Source of the DNA: Saprospiraceae bacterium
Lineage (GTDB): Bacteria > Bacteroidota > Bacteroidia > Chitinophagales > Saprospiraceae
Direction of reading: 5' to 3'
DNA: 64,000 nucleotides
NCBI GenBank assembly: GCA_017985675.1
Contig: JAGNXB010000008.1
Location: 19,290 to 83,289, forward strand
The notes below the pieces were generated by a model. The model ran no database searches, was not told the origin of the DNA, and was given only the letters and a program-made list of their open reading frames with translations. The position numbers and the translations under genes were made by a program. Shown one piece after another: positions 9,169 through 17,861 of this stretch (positions are counted from its first letter, which is position 1; the number at the start of each line of letters is the position of its first letter).

Positions 9169-9546
9169 ATGGCTCATATACTGGAAAAGCCCTCAAGTAT
9201 AGTAATCTCACAGGAGAAGACCTTGCCCGAAACGGAGCGTCAAACGATCGTCCATTGTACGTTGCAATCTATGCCGGATATGCACGGTACGCTGGTGCGC
9301 ATCTGGCCCACCACGTATTTGGTGCAGGAGAATGGCATCAAAAAACAACTCCTCTATTTTGAGCAGATCACCGGTTATCCTATGTGGATGCCGGTTCGGC
9401 TGCCACATACCTTTACCTTGATTTTTGAGGGTCTCGATAATTCCTGCACCCACTTCGATCTCATTGAAGAAATCCCCGAATCAGGTGGCTTTGAAGTATC
9501 CCGGATTCCCCGAAATGAAATGGATGTATACCGGGTGAAGCTATAA
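9169..9546 (+). CDS. conserved hypothetical cytoplasmic protein (125 aa)
   Basis: No signal peptide or membrane helix. The centre reads like a small beta-rich domain (MHGTLVRIWPTTYLV...LLYFEQITGYPMW, then TFTLIFEGL) and the C-terminus has VSRIPRNEMDVYRVKL. It has its own well-formed promoter (9121-9151). I cannot name a family; a beta-barrel ligand-binding or regulatory fold is possible but not shown. Its stop codon adjoins a low-complexity repeat block. Confidence 0.7.
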   Translation: MAHILEKPSSIVISQEKTLPETERQTIVHCTLQSMPDMHGTLVRIWPTTYLVQENGIKKQLLYFEQITGYPMWMPVRLPHTFTLIFEGLDNSCTHFDLIEEIPESGGFEVSRIPRNEMDVYRVKL

Positions 9547-9559
9547 TATTTCATACAGC

Positions 9560-9769
9560 GACTGCAGCGAAATCCAAGCAGTCGGAGTTGTCATGGTTGT
9601 CGTGGGTGTCATGGGTGTCGTAGTTGTCGATCCACGCCTGGGTCCTCCGTCTTCTGTCCTCCGCCCTCGGTCATCCGTCAGAATTCCAGATTCCAGATTC
9701 CCGGATTCCAGATTCTTCCTCAAACCACTTTCTGACGCCTCCTCCACTCCTCCACTCCTCCCCTCCCAA
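9560..9769. repeat. low-complexity repeat block in a tail-to-tail gap
   Basis: Contains GTTGTCGTGGGTGTCATGG-like units (9595-9630), a CCTCCGTCTTCTGTCCTCCG run, ATTCCAGATTCC units (9681-9715) and CCTCCACTCCTCCACTCC (9740-9762). It ends against the MbfA-like stop codon (9770). Related in wording to the 1355-1878 block. Confidence 0.75.
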
Positions 9770-10894
9770 CTATCCCGCTATCGAAATACCTATCAATTTT
9801 CCTACACCATAAGTAATAGCGGCCGCGGCCATTCCAAAAAGAACTTGTCGGGTCCCGGAAAACAAAAGACTTTTTCCAGTGAATAAAGTGATCGCTCCGC
9901 CAATTAAAAACAGTCCTACACTACTTGCCGCTACACTAATGCCGATGGCCGGCATGCCTGACCAAATCATAAAGGGTATGACCGGAATAACAGCACCAAT
10001 CGCAAATAATACAAACGATGATACTGCGGCTTCCATGGCAGATCCTTTTAATTCATCGGCATTAATGCCCAGTTCTTCTTTCACCAACATCTCATGTGCT
10101 TTGGTTTTATCTTTCATGAGTTCTGCAGCCATTGACCGAGCCTGATCTTCTGGAATTCCTTTGGCCATGTAAATCAGCGCTAATTCTTTTTGTTCGCCTT
10201 CCGGATTGGTTTCCAGTTCGGTCATTTCCAGTTGCATTTGGTTTTCATAAAGTTCCTGTGAACTCTTTACGGAAATCCATTCGCCCAATGCCATAGAAAG
10301 AGCTCCTGCCAATAATCCCGCCGAACCCGCCAGCAGAATTTCCTGATTGCCGCCTGTCGCGCCGGCGACACCCATCACCAGGCTTAAGTTGGATACCAAT
10401 CCATCATTTGCACCCAGGACAGCTGCACGAAGGGCATTCCCCCCAACCGTTTTGTGCCGACCTTCCGCCCGCGACAATTGTTCGCCGGTGGCGCCTTGCT
10501 GACCGCGTATCAATTCCTGAAGAATCTTGACATGTGACCCTTCCGTCCCGGTCACAGGCACCTGGGCGGCCTCCTTTGCCCGAATAGTCGCATTGGTTAT
10601 ACTTTTTTCGGTATTGACCATCACACTAATGACATAATCATATCCGAACATCCGGCCAATCCGGTTGAGTGTGTGTGCCCGCCAGGAGGGATCTGGAAGA
10701 GAAATAACCAGACCACGCGCCTTGACGCTTTCCAGCATGCCCGTCGCGTGGCCTTGTTCAATTTCAGCCAGATGTTGAAAAACCCGGGCTATAGCAGGAT
10801 CTTTTTCAGCTGTAGCTATTTTTGAATAAAGATAGGCAGCGTCAACTTCGGTCTGAAGGCTTGCTGTTATTTGCCCTTTTTGTAGATCTTTCAT
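9770..10894 (-). CDS. MbfA-like ferritin/rubrerythrin-VIT1 fusion, putative iron exporter
   Basis: 374 residues from ATG 10894; upstream frame continues into the neighbour without conserved sequence. The N-terminal about 140 residues form a ferritin-like four-helix domain (MKDLQKGQITASLQTEVDAAYLY, then AEIEQGHATGML, with Glu and ExxH ligands). The C-terminal about 210 residues are a VIT1/CCC1 membrane domain (NALRAAVLGANDGLVSNLSLVMGV, ALSMALGEWISVKSSQELY, and late hydrophobic helices). Known relatives such as MbfA export Fe2+ and protect against H2O2. It follows a four-helix membrane gene at a 10-nt gap, in a cluster with a rubrerythrin-like lipoprotein and a two-component system. Confidence 0.88.
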   Translation of the reverse strand: MKDLQKGQITASLQTEVDAAYLYSKIATAEKDPAIARVFQHLAEIEQGHATGMLESVKARGLVISLPDPSWRAHTLNRIGRMFGYDYVISVMVNTEKSITNATIRAKEAAQVPVTGTEGSHVKILQELIRGQQGATGEQLSRAEGRHKTVGGNALRAAVLGANDGLVSNLSLVMGVAGATGGNQEILLAGSAGLLAGALSMALGEWISVKSSQELYENQMQLEMTELETNPEGEQKELALIYMAKGIPEDQARSMAAELMKDKTKAHEMLVKEELGINADELKGSAMEAAVSSFVLFAIGAVIPVIPFMIWSGMPAIGISVAASSVGLFLIGGAITLFTGKSLLFSGTRQVLFGMAAAAITYGVGKLIGISIAG

Positions 10895-10904
10895 AATCTT
10901 AACA

Positions 10905-11417
10905 TTATTCGTCGTCTTCTTCTGATTCTGCTCCATTCCCATTGACAGTTTGATCAAGGTTAGGATTCGTTTGGCTACTTCGAATTTCGGTGTGCCGAAT
11001 TTCACCCCCGGATGTCCCAACCTGTTGTGCGAGGACCATCGTGCCCAGGCCCAAAACGAAGGTTAGTGCATACAGTAAAGATCCACCTTTTTTTTGGGTA
11101 TAATTGACGAAAAAGGTAAAAATGGAGAATACCCCGAGTGCACCCGTCAACCATAAAAATATATTGGCCAATTCTTCGTGTGCTTCTACAAGGGTTTCGC
11201 TGGATGCACCGGGTATTTTTTCTACTACTTCCTCGGCCCCTTCACCTGTAAGATAAGCAGGTATGGCGCAGAGCGCAGAAAAGACAAAAAATCCAAGTGC
11301 CGTGCGTTTGATTGTTTCATTTTTAAGGGTGAAGCCGGCTGCTAAGGTGAGCAGACCAAACAACGTGCCTAAAATAGGTAGGTGGTTTAGCAATAAATGC
11401 AAATGTGCCTGGTTCAT
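10905..11417 (-). CDS. four-helix membrane protein, DUF2231-like
   Basis: 170 residues from ATG 11417 (the longer frame adds no signal or conserved sequence). It starts MNQAHLHLLLNHLPILG, with three His in the first 13 residues beside the first helix, followed by three more hydrophobic helices (about 40-60, 85-108, 115-135) and an acidic tail (SEEDDE). The His-rich start resembles DUF2231-type membrane proteins, some of which are thought to bind haem or metal. Directly upstream of the MbfA-like gene, so probably co-transcribed. The name is tentative. Confidence 0.75.
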   Translation of the reverse strand: MNQAHLHLLLNHLPILGTLFGLLTLAAGFTLKNETIKRTALGFFVFSALCAIPAYLTGEGAEEVVEKIPGASSETLVEAHEELANIFLWLTGALGVFSIFTFFVNYTQKKGGSLLYALTFVLGLGTMVLAQQVGTSGGEIRHTEIRSSQTNPNLDQTVNGNGAESEEDDE

Positions 11418-11436
11418 TGTGTTTGTTTTTAAGGTG

Positions 11437-11481
11437 AAAAAAGGAGGCATGGAATCATGGTTTTTGACGCACCATGCCTCC
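11437..11481 (-). terminator. rho-independent terminator (minus strand)
   Basis: GGAGGCATGG (11443-11452) pairs with CCATGCCTCC (11472-11481). On the minus strand the stem is followed by TTTTTT (11442-11437). It terminates the 11497-11826 gene but lies only about 20 nt before the next start codon (11417), so it could also act as an attenuator for the membrane/MbfA genes. Confidence 0.75.
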
Positions 11482-11496
11482 CCAATGATTTGTTAT

Positions 11497-11826
11497 TTAA
11501 TTTCTTCCTGGGTTGTCATCATCATCGGTTTTTTCCCGACGTGCTGTTCCTTTGCTGCGATCGTCATCGTCTGTTTCGATTTTTGTTTTCACGATCGCTC
11601 CGGCAGCATTAAACCATACTTTGGTTTCTTTCGTGCCATCCATAAATTCAAATTCATATTGGCCGGATTTTTCCCGATGCCATTTATTGGAAGTGGCATT
11701 TGGATACGTTTTGAGCACCCAGGTTTTATCCGGGGTAGGGCTGCCTGTAGTGGGTGTCGGGGCTTGGGCCGAGGCAGCCAGGATGCCAATTAACATCATC
11801 AAAAAAACAAGCATGAAATTTTTCAT
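11497..11826 (-). CDS. small secreted PepSY-like (DUF2874-type) protein
   Basis: 109 residues with a clear signal peptide (MKNFMLVFLMMLIGILAASAQ). The mature part has the repeat typical of the PepSY-like/BLIP fold: WVLKTYPNATSNKWHREKSGQYEFEF, then DGTKETKVWFNAAGAIVKTK. The tail is strongly charged (DDDDRSK...REKTDDDDNPGRN), which could bind divalent metal (inference). The family is periplasmic and of unknown function. Followed by a hairpin terminator at 11437-11481. Confidence 0.8.
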   Translation of the reverse strand: MKNFMLVFLMMLIGILAASAQAPTPTTGSPTPDKTWVLKTYPNATSNKWHREKSGQYEFEFMDGTKETKVWFNAAGAIVKTKIETDDDDRSKGTARREKTDDDDNPGRN

Positions 11827-11850
11827 AATTAATGGTTTAAAGTGATTATT

Positions 11851-12573
11851 TTAAGCAGTGATTTTAATAAAGCGATTCCCATCCGTCATGGATATGCGGC
11901 AACGTTTGGGTGCGATGCCATCATAGGTGTTTCCACATGTGGGGCAAATAAGATATTGGTTCGGAAGTGTCTCTAACTGATTTGCCAAAAGCAGGGCCAG
12001 CGCATTTTCATAAAGCGGCTTATGTTTCATTTCCGTTTTGTAGGCATAATTAAAGCTGACTAATGCCAACTGATTATCTGCGGTATTGGCTGCCGTCAGA
12101 AATTCAGGATACATCGTTGCGATCTCATAAGATTCGCCGGCAATAGCATCAGTGAGATTTTCTTTTGAAGTGCCCACAGTGAATTGCGGGGTGATTTCAG
12201 GAATGTCTTTCCCCATCTCTTCCAACACGGCTCTGTGGTTGTCTGCATGGATGCGTTCTGATCGCGATGTAGCTTTAAAAAGTAAGGCAAGGCGGGGATG
12301 GCCCTCAGCGGTAGCTTTTTGGGCATAGGCTGCATATTTTGCACTGGCCGTAGTTTCGCCGGCATAAGCCGCCATCAGGTTGGTAATTGTCGCCTCGACA
12401 GCAGCGCTGGTCTCATCAGGATCCGTTGTCCCGGATGAACTGTTGCCTTGTTCAGTTTGGGATGCACCAGCCGTTTCTGGTGCTGTCAGGCCATTGGTTT
12501 CCTCTTTTGTTGTTTCACATGAAACGAAGAACAGTCCGAAAAAAAGGAGAAGGATATTTGCGTGCGATTTCAT
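11851..12573 (-). CDS. rubrerythrin-like lipoprotein with incomplete rubredoxin knuckle
   Basis: 240 residues from ATG 12573, chosen for the lipoprotein signal (MKSHANILLLFFGLFFVSC; lipobox FVSC). A Ser/Thr/Asp-rich linker precedes a ferritin-like diiron domain (LMAAYAGETTASAKYAAYA with Glu, ERIHADNHRAVLEEMG, then EIATMYPEF and KTEMKHKPLYENAL). The C-terminus carries a rubredoxin-like block ICPTCGNTYDGIAPKRCRIS, in which the position of the fourth ligand Cys is Ser. Rubrerythrins reduce H2O2; this one would act outside the cytoplasm, on the outer or inner membrane. It sits between the sensor kinase gene and the PepSY-like gene, all on the minus strand. Confidence 0.87.
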   Translation of the reverse strand: MKSHANILLLFFGLFFVSCETTKEETNGLTAPETAGASQTEQGNSSSGTTDPDETSAAVEATITNLMAAYAGETTASAKYAAYAQKATAEGHPRLALLFKATSRSERIHADNHRAVLEEMGKDIPEITPQFTVGTSKENLTDAIAGESYEIATMYPEFLTAANTADNQLALVSFNYAYKTEMKHKPLYENALALLLANQLETLPNQYLICPTCGNTYDGIAPKRCRISMTDGNRFIKITA

Positions 12574-12674
12574 TGTACTATCGTTTTTGTTTTCGATAGG
12601 ACAAAGGTGGCCCCCCACGTCTTAAAGGGATCTTGGACTTTTCTAAAAATTACCTTAAAATGAGGACCACTGTT

Positions 12675-14048
12675 TTAATGGAAGTAGAGCATGAAAGTGG
12701 AGCCCTGGCCCTCCACGCTTTCAACCAAAACACGAATAGTCAGCAGATCGGTCAGTTTTTTTACAATGGATAATCCCAGACCTGCACCCGGAATCGTAGA
12801 GCTTCGAGAGGCATCGGCACGATAAAACCGATCGAAAATATAAGCTATTTGATCAGCGGGTATGCCCGGTCCATTATCGTGAATGGTCAGGCAGGATTGT
12901 TGGGGGAGCCACTTGCATTGAATGTGCCCGTTGGGTTGCACATATTTTACCGCATTCCCTATTAAATTGATTAAAATTAAATGTAATAGGGTAGGGTCCG
13001 ACTGGATGTGGATATTTGCTGGTATCTGCAAATCCAAATGAATATCTTTATTGGTTATTTCCTGCCTGTATTCTTCAACACAAGCCCTAATAATATCGAT
13101 TAAGGAAATAGAGGAATTACGAATCGGGATGCTACCGTTTTCAAGTCGTGCTAATTGGAATAATTGATCCAGCATTCCTTTAAGTTGATCGACGATTTGG
13201 ATTACTTTGCCAATTTTTTCTTCGTAAATGGCGGGCTCGCGTTGTTTGCGAATGAGTACTTCCAGTGTGCCCCGGATTGCTGTTAAAGGAGTCCGAATTT
13301 CATGGGAAGCATCTGCAGTAAATTGTTTTTCTCGGACCATGCCGCTTTCAACCCGCTGGAGCAGCTCATTTATGGTGGTGGCCAGATGGTAAATCTCATC
13401 TTTGTTTTCAGGCAAGGGGAGCCGCGCATTTATGGTTGTCTCTGAAATACCCGCTGTATGTCGAATCAATTGTTGGACGGGTGCGATGCCTTTTGCAGCC
13501 GCGACAGAGGTGGCTAAAAAAAGAATAATAAGTAATAAAGGGAAGGCAATTCCAAGGGTATTCCTCAGGTTGTGCAACACGAGGGCTGATTCTTCTTGCG
13601 AAATGCCAATAGTCAGTTGACCGATAACTTTTTGGTCTTCATTGGTAATCGGAAATTGACCCTGCCGAATGCGTTTGTCGCCAATCCGTGTATTAAAAAA
13701 GGTTGTTTTATGGACATTTGGATTAAATAACAGGATATCCTTACCGAGATTTAGAGACCGAAACACAAGCGCCTTTTGATTATCTACTATTTGCAAAAAG
13801 GTGGGATTTACCTCCACCTGCTGATGTTCCTTTTCTTCCCATTCAGGCATAGATTCAATGATTATTTTATCCTCCTCCAACCGCAGGTTACTGAATATCT
13901 CTTCACTCTCCTGTCGGATATCCTCGTCTAAGTGATTGTAGGCCGTCCAGTAAACAACACCGTAAACCACTACAAATACCAATGCGATGGTGATAGCAGC
14001 AGCTGTAGCTGTGAAGAGCGCGATCCGGGATCTGAATTGCAAATTCAT
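12675..14048 (-). CDS. sensor histidine kinase of an OmpR-type two-component system
   Basis: 457 residues. Two membrane helices (about 12-35 and 165-187) enclose a periplasmic sensor of about 130 residues; a HAMP region follows (GIAPVQQLIRHTAGI...). H-box FTADASHEIRTPLTAIRG holds the phospho-accepting His (about residue 248). The catalytic domain shows the N-box NLIGNAVKYV, HDNGPGIP and GAGLGLSIVKKL. Its ATG overlaps the regulator stop codon (ATGA), so the pair is translationally coupled. The signal is unknown; the gene is next to iron/peroxide genes. Confidence 0.95.
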   Translation of the reverse strand: MNLQFRSRIALFTATAAAITIALVFVVVYGVVYWTAYNHLDEDIRQESEEIFSNLRLEEDKIIIESMPEWEEKEHQQVEVNPTFLQIVDNQKALVFRSLNLGKDILLFNPNVHKTTFFNTRIGDKRIRQGQFPITNEDQKVIGQLTIGISQEESALVLHNLRNTLGIAFPLLLIILFLATSVAAAKGIAPVQQLIRHTAGISETTINARLPLPENKDEIYHLATTINELLQRVESGMVREKQFTADASHEIRTPLTAIRGTLEVLIRKQREPAIYEEKIGKVIQIVDQLKGMLDQLFQLARLENGSIPIRNSSISLIDIIRACVEEYRQEITNKDIHLDLQIPANIHIQSDPTLLHLILINLIGNAVKYVQPNGHIQCKWLPQQSCLTIHDNGPGIPADQIAYIFDRFYRADASRSSTIPGAGLGLSIVKKLTDLLTIRVLVESVEGQGSTFMLYFH

Positions 14049-14722
14049 GCATCCTCATTTATGCGATATCCCACACCGCGAATTGTTTGAATAAATGACG
14101 GCTCACCAGGCATATCCAATTTTTTGCGAAGAAAATTGATATAAACATCAATGACGGAGGTAGAATGCTCAAAATGTATATCCCATATTTTGTCGATAAT
14201 GCGTGTCCGGCGGCATACTTTGCCCTTGTTGCGTAACAACATTTCCAATAACGCAAATTCCTTTTGGGTGAGCTCTATTTCAAGATCATCACGGTGTACC
14301 CGATGGGTGGAGGTGTCTAATCGAATGGGACCATAGCTAAAAACTGTCTGGTCATCATTGCCTTTGCGCAATAAAACCCGCATTCTGGCCAGCAGTTCTT
14401 CAAATGCAAACGGTTTGCGGATATAATCATTGGCTCCGGTTTCAAGACCAAAAACCACATCATCGACCGTATCCTTTGCCGTTAAAAAAATAATGGGCAA
14501 GTCTTTGTTGACCTTTCGCAATGCCCGACAGATTTCGATGCCACTTAGCCCCGGCAACATCCAGTCCAACAGGATAAGATCATAGTCGTTGATGTTGTCC
14601 AATCCGAGTTGAAGACCTTCTTTGCCATTATATGCCTGATCGACAGCAAATCCTTCTTCTTCCAACCCCTCAGCGATAAAGTTGGCGATCGCCTGTTCAT
14701 CCTCAACCAATAAAATGCGCAT
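14045..14722 (-). CDS. OmpR/PhoB-family response regulator
   Basis: 225 residues from ATG 14722 (MRILLVEDEQAIANF); the frame extends upstream but that part is not conserved. Receiver domain: acidic pocket VEDE, phospho-acceptor Asp in LILLDWMLPG, Thr in FLTAKDT, Lys in YIRKPF. The winged-helix DNA-binding domain (about 130-225) has LTQKEFALLEMLLRNKGKVCRR and VIDVYINFLRKKLD...IQTIRGVGYRI. Stop overlaps the kinase start. Likely activates or represses the downstream iron/peroxide genes (inference from order and strand). Confidence 0.95.
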   Translation of the reverse strand: MRILLVEDEQAIANFIAEGLEEEGFAVDQAYNGKEGLQLGLDNINDYDLILLDWMLPGLSGIEICRALRKVNKDLPIIFLTAKDTVDDVVFGLETGANDYIRKPFAFEELLARMRVLLRKGNDDQTVFSYGPIRLDTSTHRVHRDDLEIELTQKEFALLEMLLRNKGKVCRRTRIIDKIWDIHFEHSTSVIDVYINFLRKKLDMPGEPSFIQTIRGVGYRINEDA

Positions 14723-14819
14723 GGTATGAATCACATTAGTTGCAATAGTACTCATAATTTTTCCACGGTGGGCAAGAACCAGATAATTACCCCTCCTTTG
14801 AAAAAAATGGGATGCAAAC

Positions 14820-14862
14820 AAAAAAGCCGGTGCCAAACACATGTTTTTGTGTGGCACCGGCT
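14820..14862 (-). terminator. rho-independent terminator of the DUF2853 gene
   Basis: AGCCGGTGCC (14825-14834) pairs with GGCACCGGCT (14853-14862) around a loop; on the minus strand it is followed by TTTTT (14825-14821). It lies 20 nt past the DUF2853 stop codon. Confidence 0.85.
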
Positions 14863-14882
14863 CTTCAGCAATAAAGGAGGAA

Positions 14883-15221
14883 TTAATTGTAAACTGACTC
14901 CTTTCCAAATTTTTGAACAAGCAATGCGTAGAAGATAGCGCGGTGTTTTTGGCGATTGCCTGTGCCCATTGCTGCGACAACTTCATTAATGGCGTCATCC
15001 AGTGCAGGACCATCCTCAAGGCCGAGTTTGCCAATCAGGAAATTTTTCTTCACACGCTCCAGCTCATCCGGGTCACTACCGGACACCAGTGAAGCATCGG
15101 CAGAATAAATAGATGGGCCGAGTCCTTTTGTTACAGCGGTCAGCAATTCTTCGCTCAGGGACAGACCAAGCTCAGCCGCATTTTCTACATACAATTGGAT
15201 TTTTTCATCAAGTTGGCTCAT
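14883..15221 (-). CDS. DUF2853 family protein
   Basis: 112 residues, no signal peptide. The sequence matches the DUF2853 pattern: KGLGPSIYSADASLVSGSDPDELERVK, then FLIGKLGLEDGP, DAINEVVAAMG and NRQKHRAIFYALLVQKFGK. The family is small, cytoplasmic and of unknown function, common in Bacteroidota and Proteobacteria. It is a single-gene unit with its own terminator, and it is not linked to the two-component system downstream. Confidence 0.85.
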   Translation of the reverse strand: MSQLDEKIQLYVENAAELGLSLSEELLTAVTKGLGPSIYSADASLVSGSDPDELERVKKNFLIGKLGLEDGPALDDAINEVVAAMGTGNRQKHRAIFYALLVQKFGKESVYN

Positions 15222-15387
15222 AGCTAAACGTATTTTGAGTTAAAGGTTAACATCCTGGGGTTCCGTTTATAATGTTGGAACAACAGCGGAAAGATACCAA
15301 GGCCTGCCGGAATGACCAAATCACTAAATAAAAATTCATCATTTGAGCACATGTGGATAACCATGCCCCGCAATTTTGCATTGGGTG

Positions 15388-17700
15388 TTAATTCAGGAAT
15401 ACGATTTTACTCACCGCTTTATCCGGTGTACCAAAATCGACCGCTTCTGATGTCGAAAAGACCAGATACACACCACTGGCGGCCCTCCGACCGGTGTAGT
15501 CCTCACCATACCATATGGCTTGTCCACCAAGGGCTGTGGTTTCAAAAACAAGGCGGCCACGGATGTCCGTAATTTTTACGTTTCCATCCCTGGGCAGTCC
15601 CTTGATCGCGATCGGCCCCCTATAGTCCGGGCGAACCGGATTGGGATATACAGACACCTCCTCTGCATGGACTTCTCCACCCACAGGCGCATCCGTTTGA
15701 TACACCATTATGCCTTTTTCTGTACCGACCCACATCTCTCCGTTTTTGGGATTGAACGCCAGTGTATTGATTTGCTTGTCCAGCAACGGACTATTATCTG
15801 TTGAATAACGCGCCACCTCAGTTAGTCCATCAGCTGATTGAACAAACAAGCCATTGCGGGTACCCAGCCATTTGCGGTTGGCGCCGTCGACCATGATAGC
15901 CCTTATTTCTTCATCATTTAATAAAGCCTCAGGAATACCTTCCTGCGTCACAATAATCCGCGAGGCACGGCAAAGACTCGTATTAAAAACATCACCACAT
16001 CGAATTACGCCCACACCGTCATCGGTACCCACCCACACCGCTCCATCGAGATCTAATCCTACGCTGACAACCTTAGCTGAAGGGAGATTGCCAGAGCCCG
16101 CATCAAAGACCCGCACCTTGTCATCGAATGCCGAAAGCAAGTCATTCCCTTCATTATAAACCATGATACCACCCGAACCCAGGATAAACCACTTGTTATT
16201 TTGCTGATCGACAATACCTTTAAGTAAATTGGTATTGCCCGTAGGTCGGAAACTCGCCCATTGCCGGTCTGCAGTGAATAGCACCAGTGGATCTGGAGCA
16301 GAGGTATTCGCTATCCATAAGTGCCCATTTTGGTCGCGCACCAAGCCAGCAACCCGTTCCCGCAAGAGATCGCCTACCGCACCTTGGAGTGCACTGTTCT
16401 GGTCCTGAAAAATGGTTAATTGGCCATTTTTTATTTCCAGTAATCCCCCGTAATAGGATCCGGCGTAGATGGTGCCATCCCGTGGGTCTACATCGACTGT
16501 ATTGTAGTCCACATTGGCTTCCCAGGCCTGGAGTTGAGGATAGTTGATGAAATTATAGTTTAACCAATCGCCCGCCTTATTCACATAGATACCGCTGCCG
16601 TTTCCAGTGCCACTGCCATTTACAGATATAGTGCCACTCGCGATGTAAACACTATCTTCTAAAATGCGGATCTCGGAGCTTGTAAATCCAAATGGGCTGT
16701 TGTAGGTCAGTTTTTCACATGCTGTACCGTTGGCATTTATCCTGCGGAAGGCGAGCCACTCATCAGAAAGCCAGATCCGATCCTGCTGGTCCAGCACAGC
16801 ACCCGTGATACGACCAATGCAATCTCCGTTGACGGTGGTGTAGAGTCCGGTAGGTGGTTGTACGAATAAGGTGCCTCCGCCACCATCCTTGGGTAAATAA
16901 CCGGCAAGAATATGATCGCGGTGGCTTTCAACAAACCGAATTTTGTGGTTTGCTTTATAAAGGACGGTCTCCAGGTTATTGCCACTTAGGCTCTTGAGGG
17001 TATCATTGACGGCGAAATAGAGCTTTTGATGCGCGGACGCAATACCTGCGGAAACATATGAATCCGGCAATCCTACGCCAGTTCCAAGCTTTTCCCATTC
17101 TAAAAAATTTTGAAAAAAACCGGATGTCGGCATGCGGTATAAGCCATCTTCAGTGGCTGCGTACCAGGCACCTTCAAACAGGGTAGTTTGAAAAACTTTC
17201 AGCCCGGTAAAAACGGTTCGTTTAAATAGTTTGGAGGTCAGATCAAGCTGCACAATGCCAAATCCACAACTGATTATAGCCAGGCTATCCTCCAATAAAT
17301 ACACGTCATATATCCCTTTGTCCCCGGTTATGCTGAGGTTGTTGGCAATGTCCGGTATATTGACTACTCCCGCACTGTTGAGCAGATCTATATTTCCGCT
17401 GGCATAACCAATCACCAGGGTTTTGAGCTCAGCACTGTACGCCATCTTGCTGATTCCATTGTCGCTCAGCCCATCTACCCGACTGAAGAACCGGGGTGAT
17501 AGATCCGTTTTATCCACCTGCAATAACGATTGCTGGGTAGCGTAATACACATGATCATTTGATTGTGCCACCGCCAATCCCGTATTGTAGGGCAGTACAG
17601 CTCGCCATTGACCTATAGGCAGATTGTTACTTTGGGCCATTATAAAGGATGGTCCAGCCAAAAGGACCCAAAAGGAGAGAAGGTAGGTTTGATTGCGCAT
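15388..17700 (-). CDS. porZ: PorZ-like type IX secretion accessory protein
   Basis: 770 residues from ATG 17700 (signal peptide ...LLAGPSFIMAQ). The mature N-terminus is the PorZ beta-propeller block: IGQWRAVLPYNTGLAV, ...YYATQQSLLQVDKTD, RVDGLSDNGISKMAYS, GYASGNIDLLNSAGVVNIPD, GIYDVYL, CGFGIVQLD. Repeated propeller motifs follow up to about residue 650 (e.g. VWVGTDDGVGVI, WLGTRNGLFV). The C-terminal about 80 residues form a T9SS sorting domain (VSVYPNPVRPDYRGPIAI...IVFLN). In characterised systems PorZ is a surface-located part of the attachment complex (PorU/PorV/PorQ/PorZ). No other T9SS machinery gene is adjacent. Confidence 0.87.
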   Translation of the reverse strand: MRNQTYLLSFWVLLAGPSFIMAQSNNLPIGQWRAVLPYNTGLAVAQSNDHVYYATQQSLLQVDKTDLSPRFFSRVDGLSDNGISKMAYSAELKTLVIGYASGNIDLLNSAGVVNIPDIANNLSITGDKGIYDVYLLEDSLAIISCGFGIVQLDLTSKLFKRTVFTGLKVFQTTLFEGAWYAATEDGLYRMPTSGFFQNFLEWEKLGTGVGLPDSYVSAGIASAHQKLYFAVNDTLKSLSGNNLETVLYKANHKIRFVESHRDHILAGYLPKDGGGGTLFVQPPTGLYTTVNGDCIGRITGAVLDQQDRIWLSDEWLAFRRINANGTACEKLTYNSPFGFTSSEIRILEDSVYIASGTISVNGSGTGNGSGIYVNKAGDWLNYNFINYPQLQAWEANVDYNTVDVDPRDGTIYAGSYYGGLLEIKNGQLTIFQDQNSALQGAVGDLLRERVAGLVRDQNGHLWIANTSAPDPLVLFTADRQWASFRPTGNTNLLKGIVDQQNNKWFILGSGGIMVYNEGNDLLSAFDDKVRVFDAGSGNLPSAKVVSVGLDLDGAVWVGTDDGVGVIRCGDVFNTSLCRASRIIVTQEGIPEALLNDEEIRAIMVDGANRKWLGTRNGLFVQSADGLTEVARYSTDNSPLLDKQINTLAFNPKNGEMWVGTEKGIMVYQTDAPVGGEVHAEEVSVYPNPVRPDYRGPIAIKGLPRDGNVKITDIRGRLVFETTALGGQAIWYGEDYTGRRAASGVYLVFSTSEAVDFGTPDKAVSKIVFLN

Positions 17701-17738
17701 ATCTGAGGTTAGAACCAAAAACTATAACCAGTATGGGG

Positions 17739-17746
17739 CAAAAATA
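17739..17746 (-). promoter_or_regulatory. -7 element of the porZ promoter
   Basis: TATTTTTG on the minus strand matches TAnnTTTG; it lies 38 nt before the porZ start. No convincing TTG -33 element at the expected distance. Confidence 0.4.
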
Positions 17747-17861
17747 TTGCAAATTTGGCCGCTAATCGTCGCTTGAGCGCAACTATGCCATCTTTGATTT
17801 TTTGATATCCAATTTTTAGCTTTTCTTTGCGACGTCATTGACACTATGAAAACACTTACGC

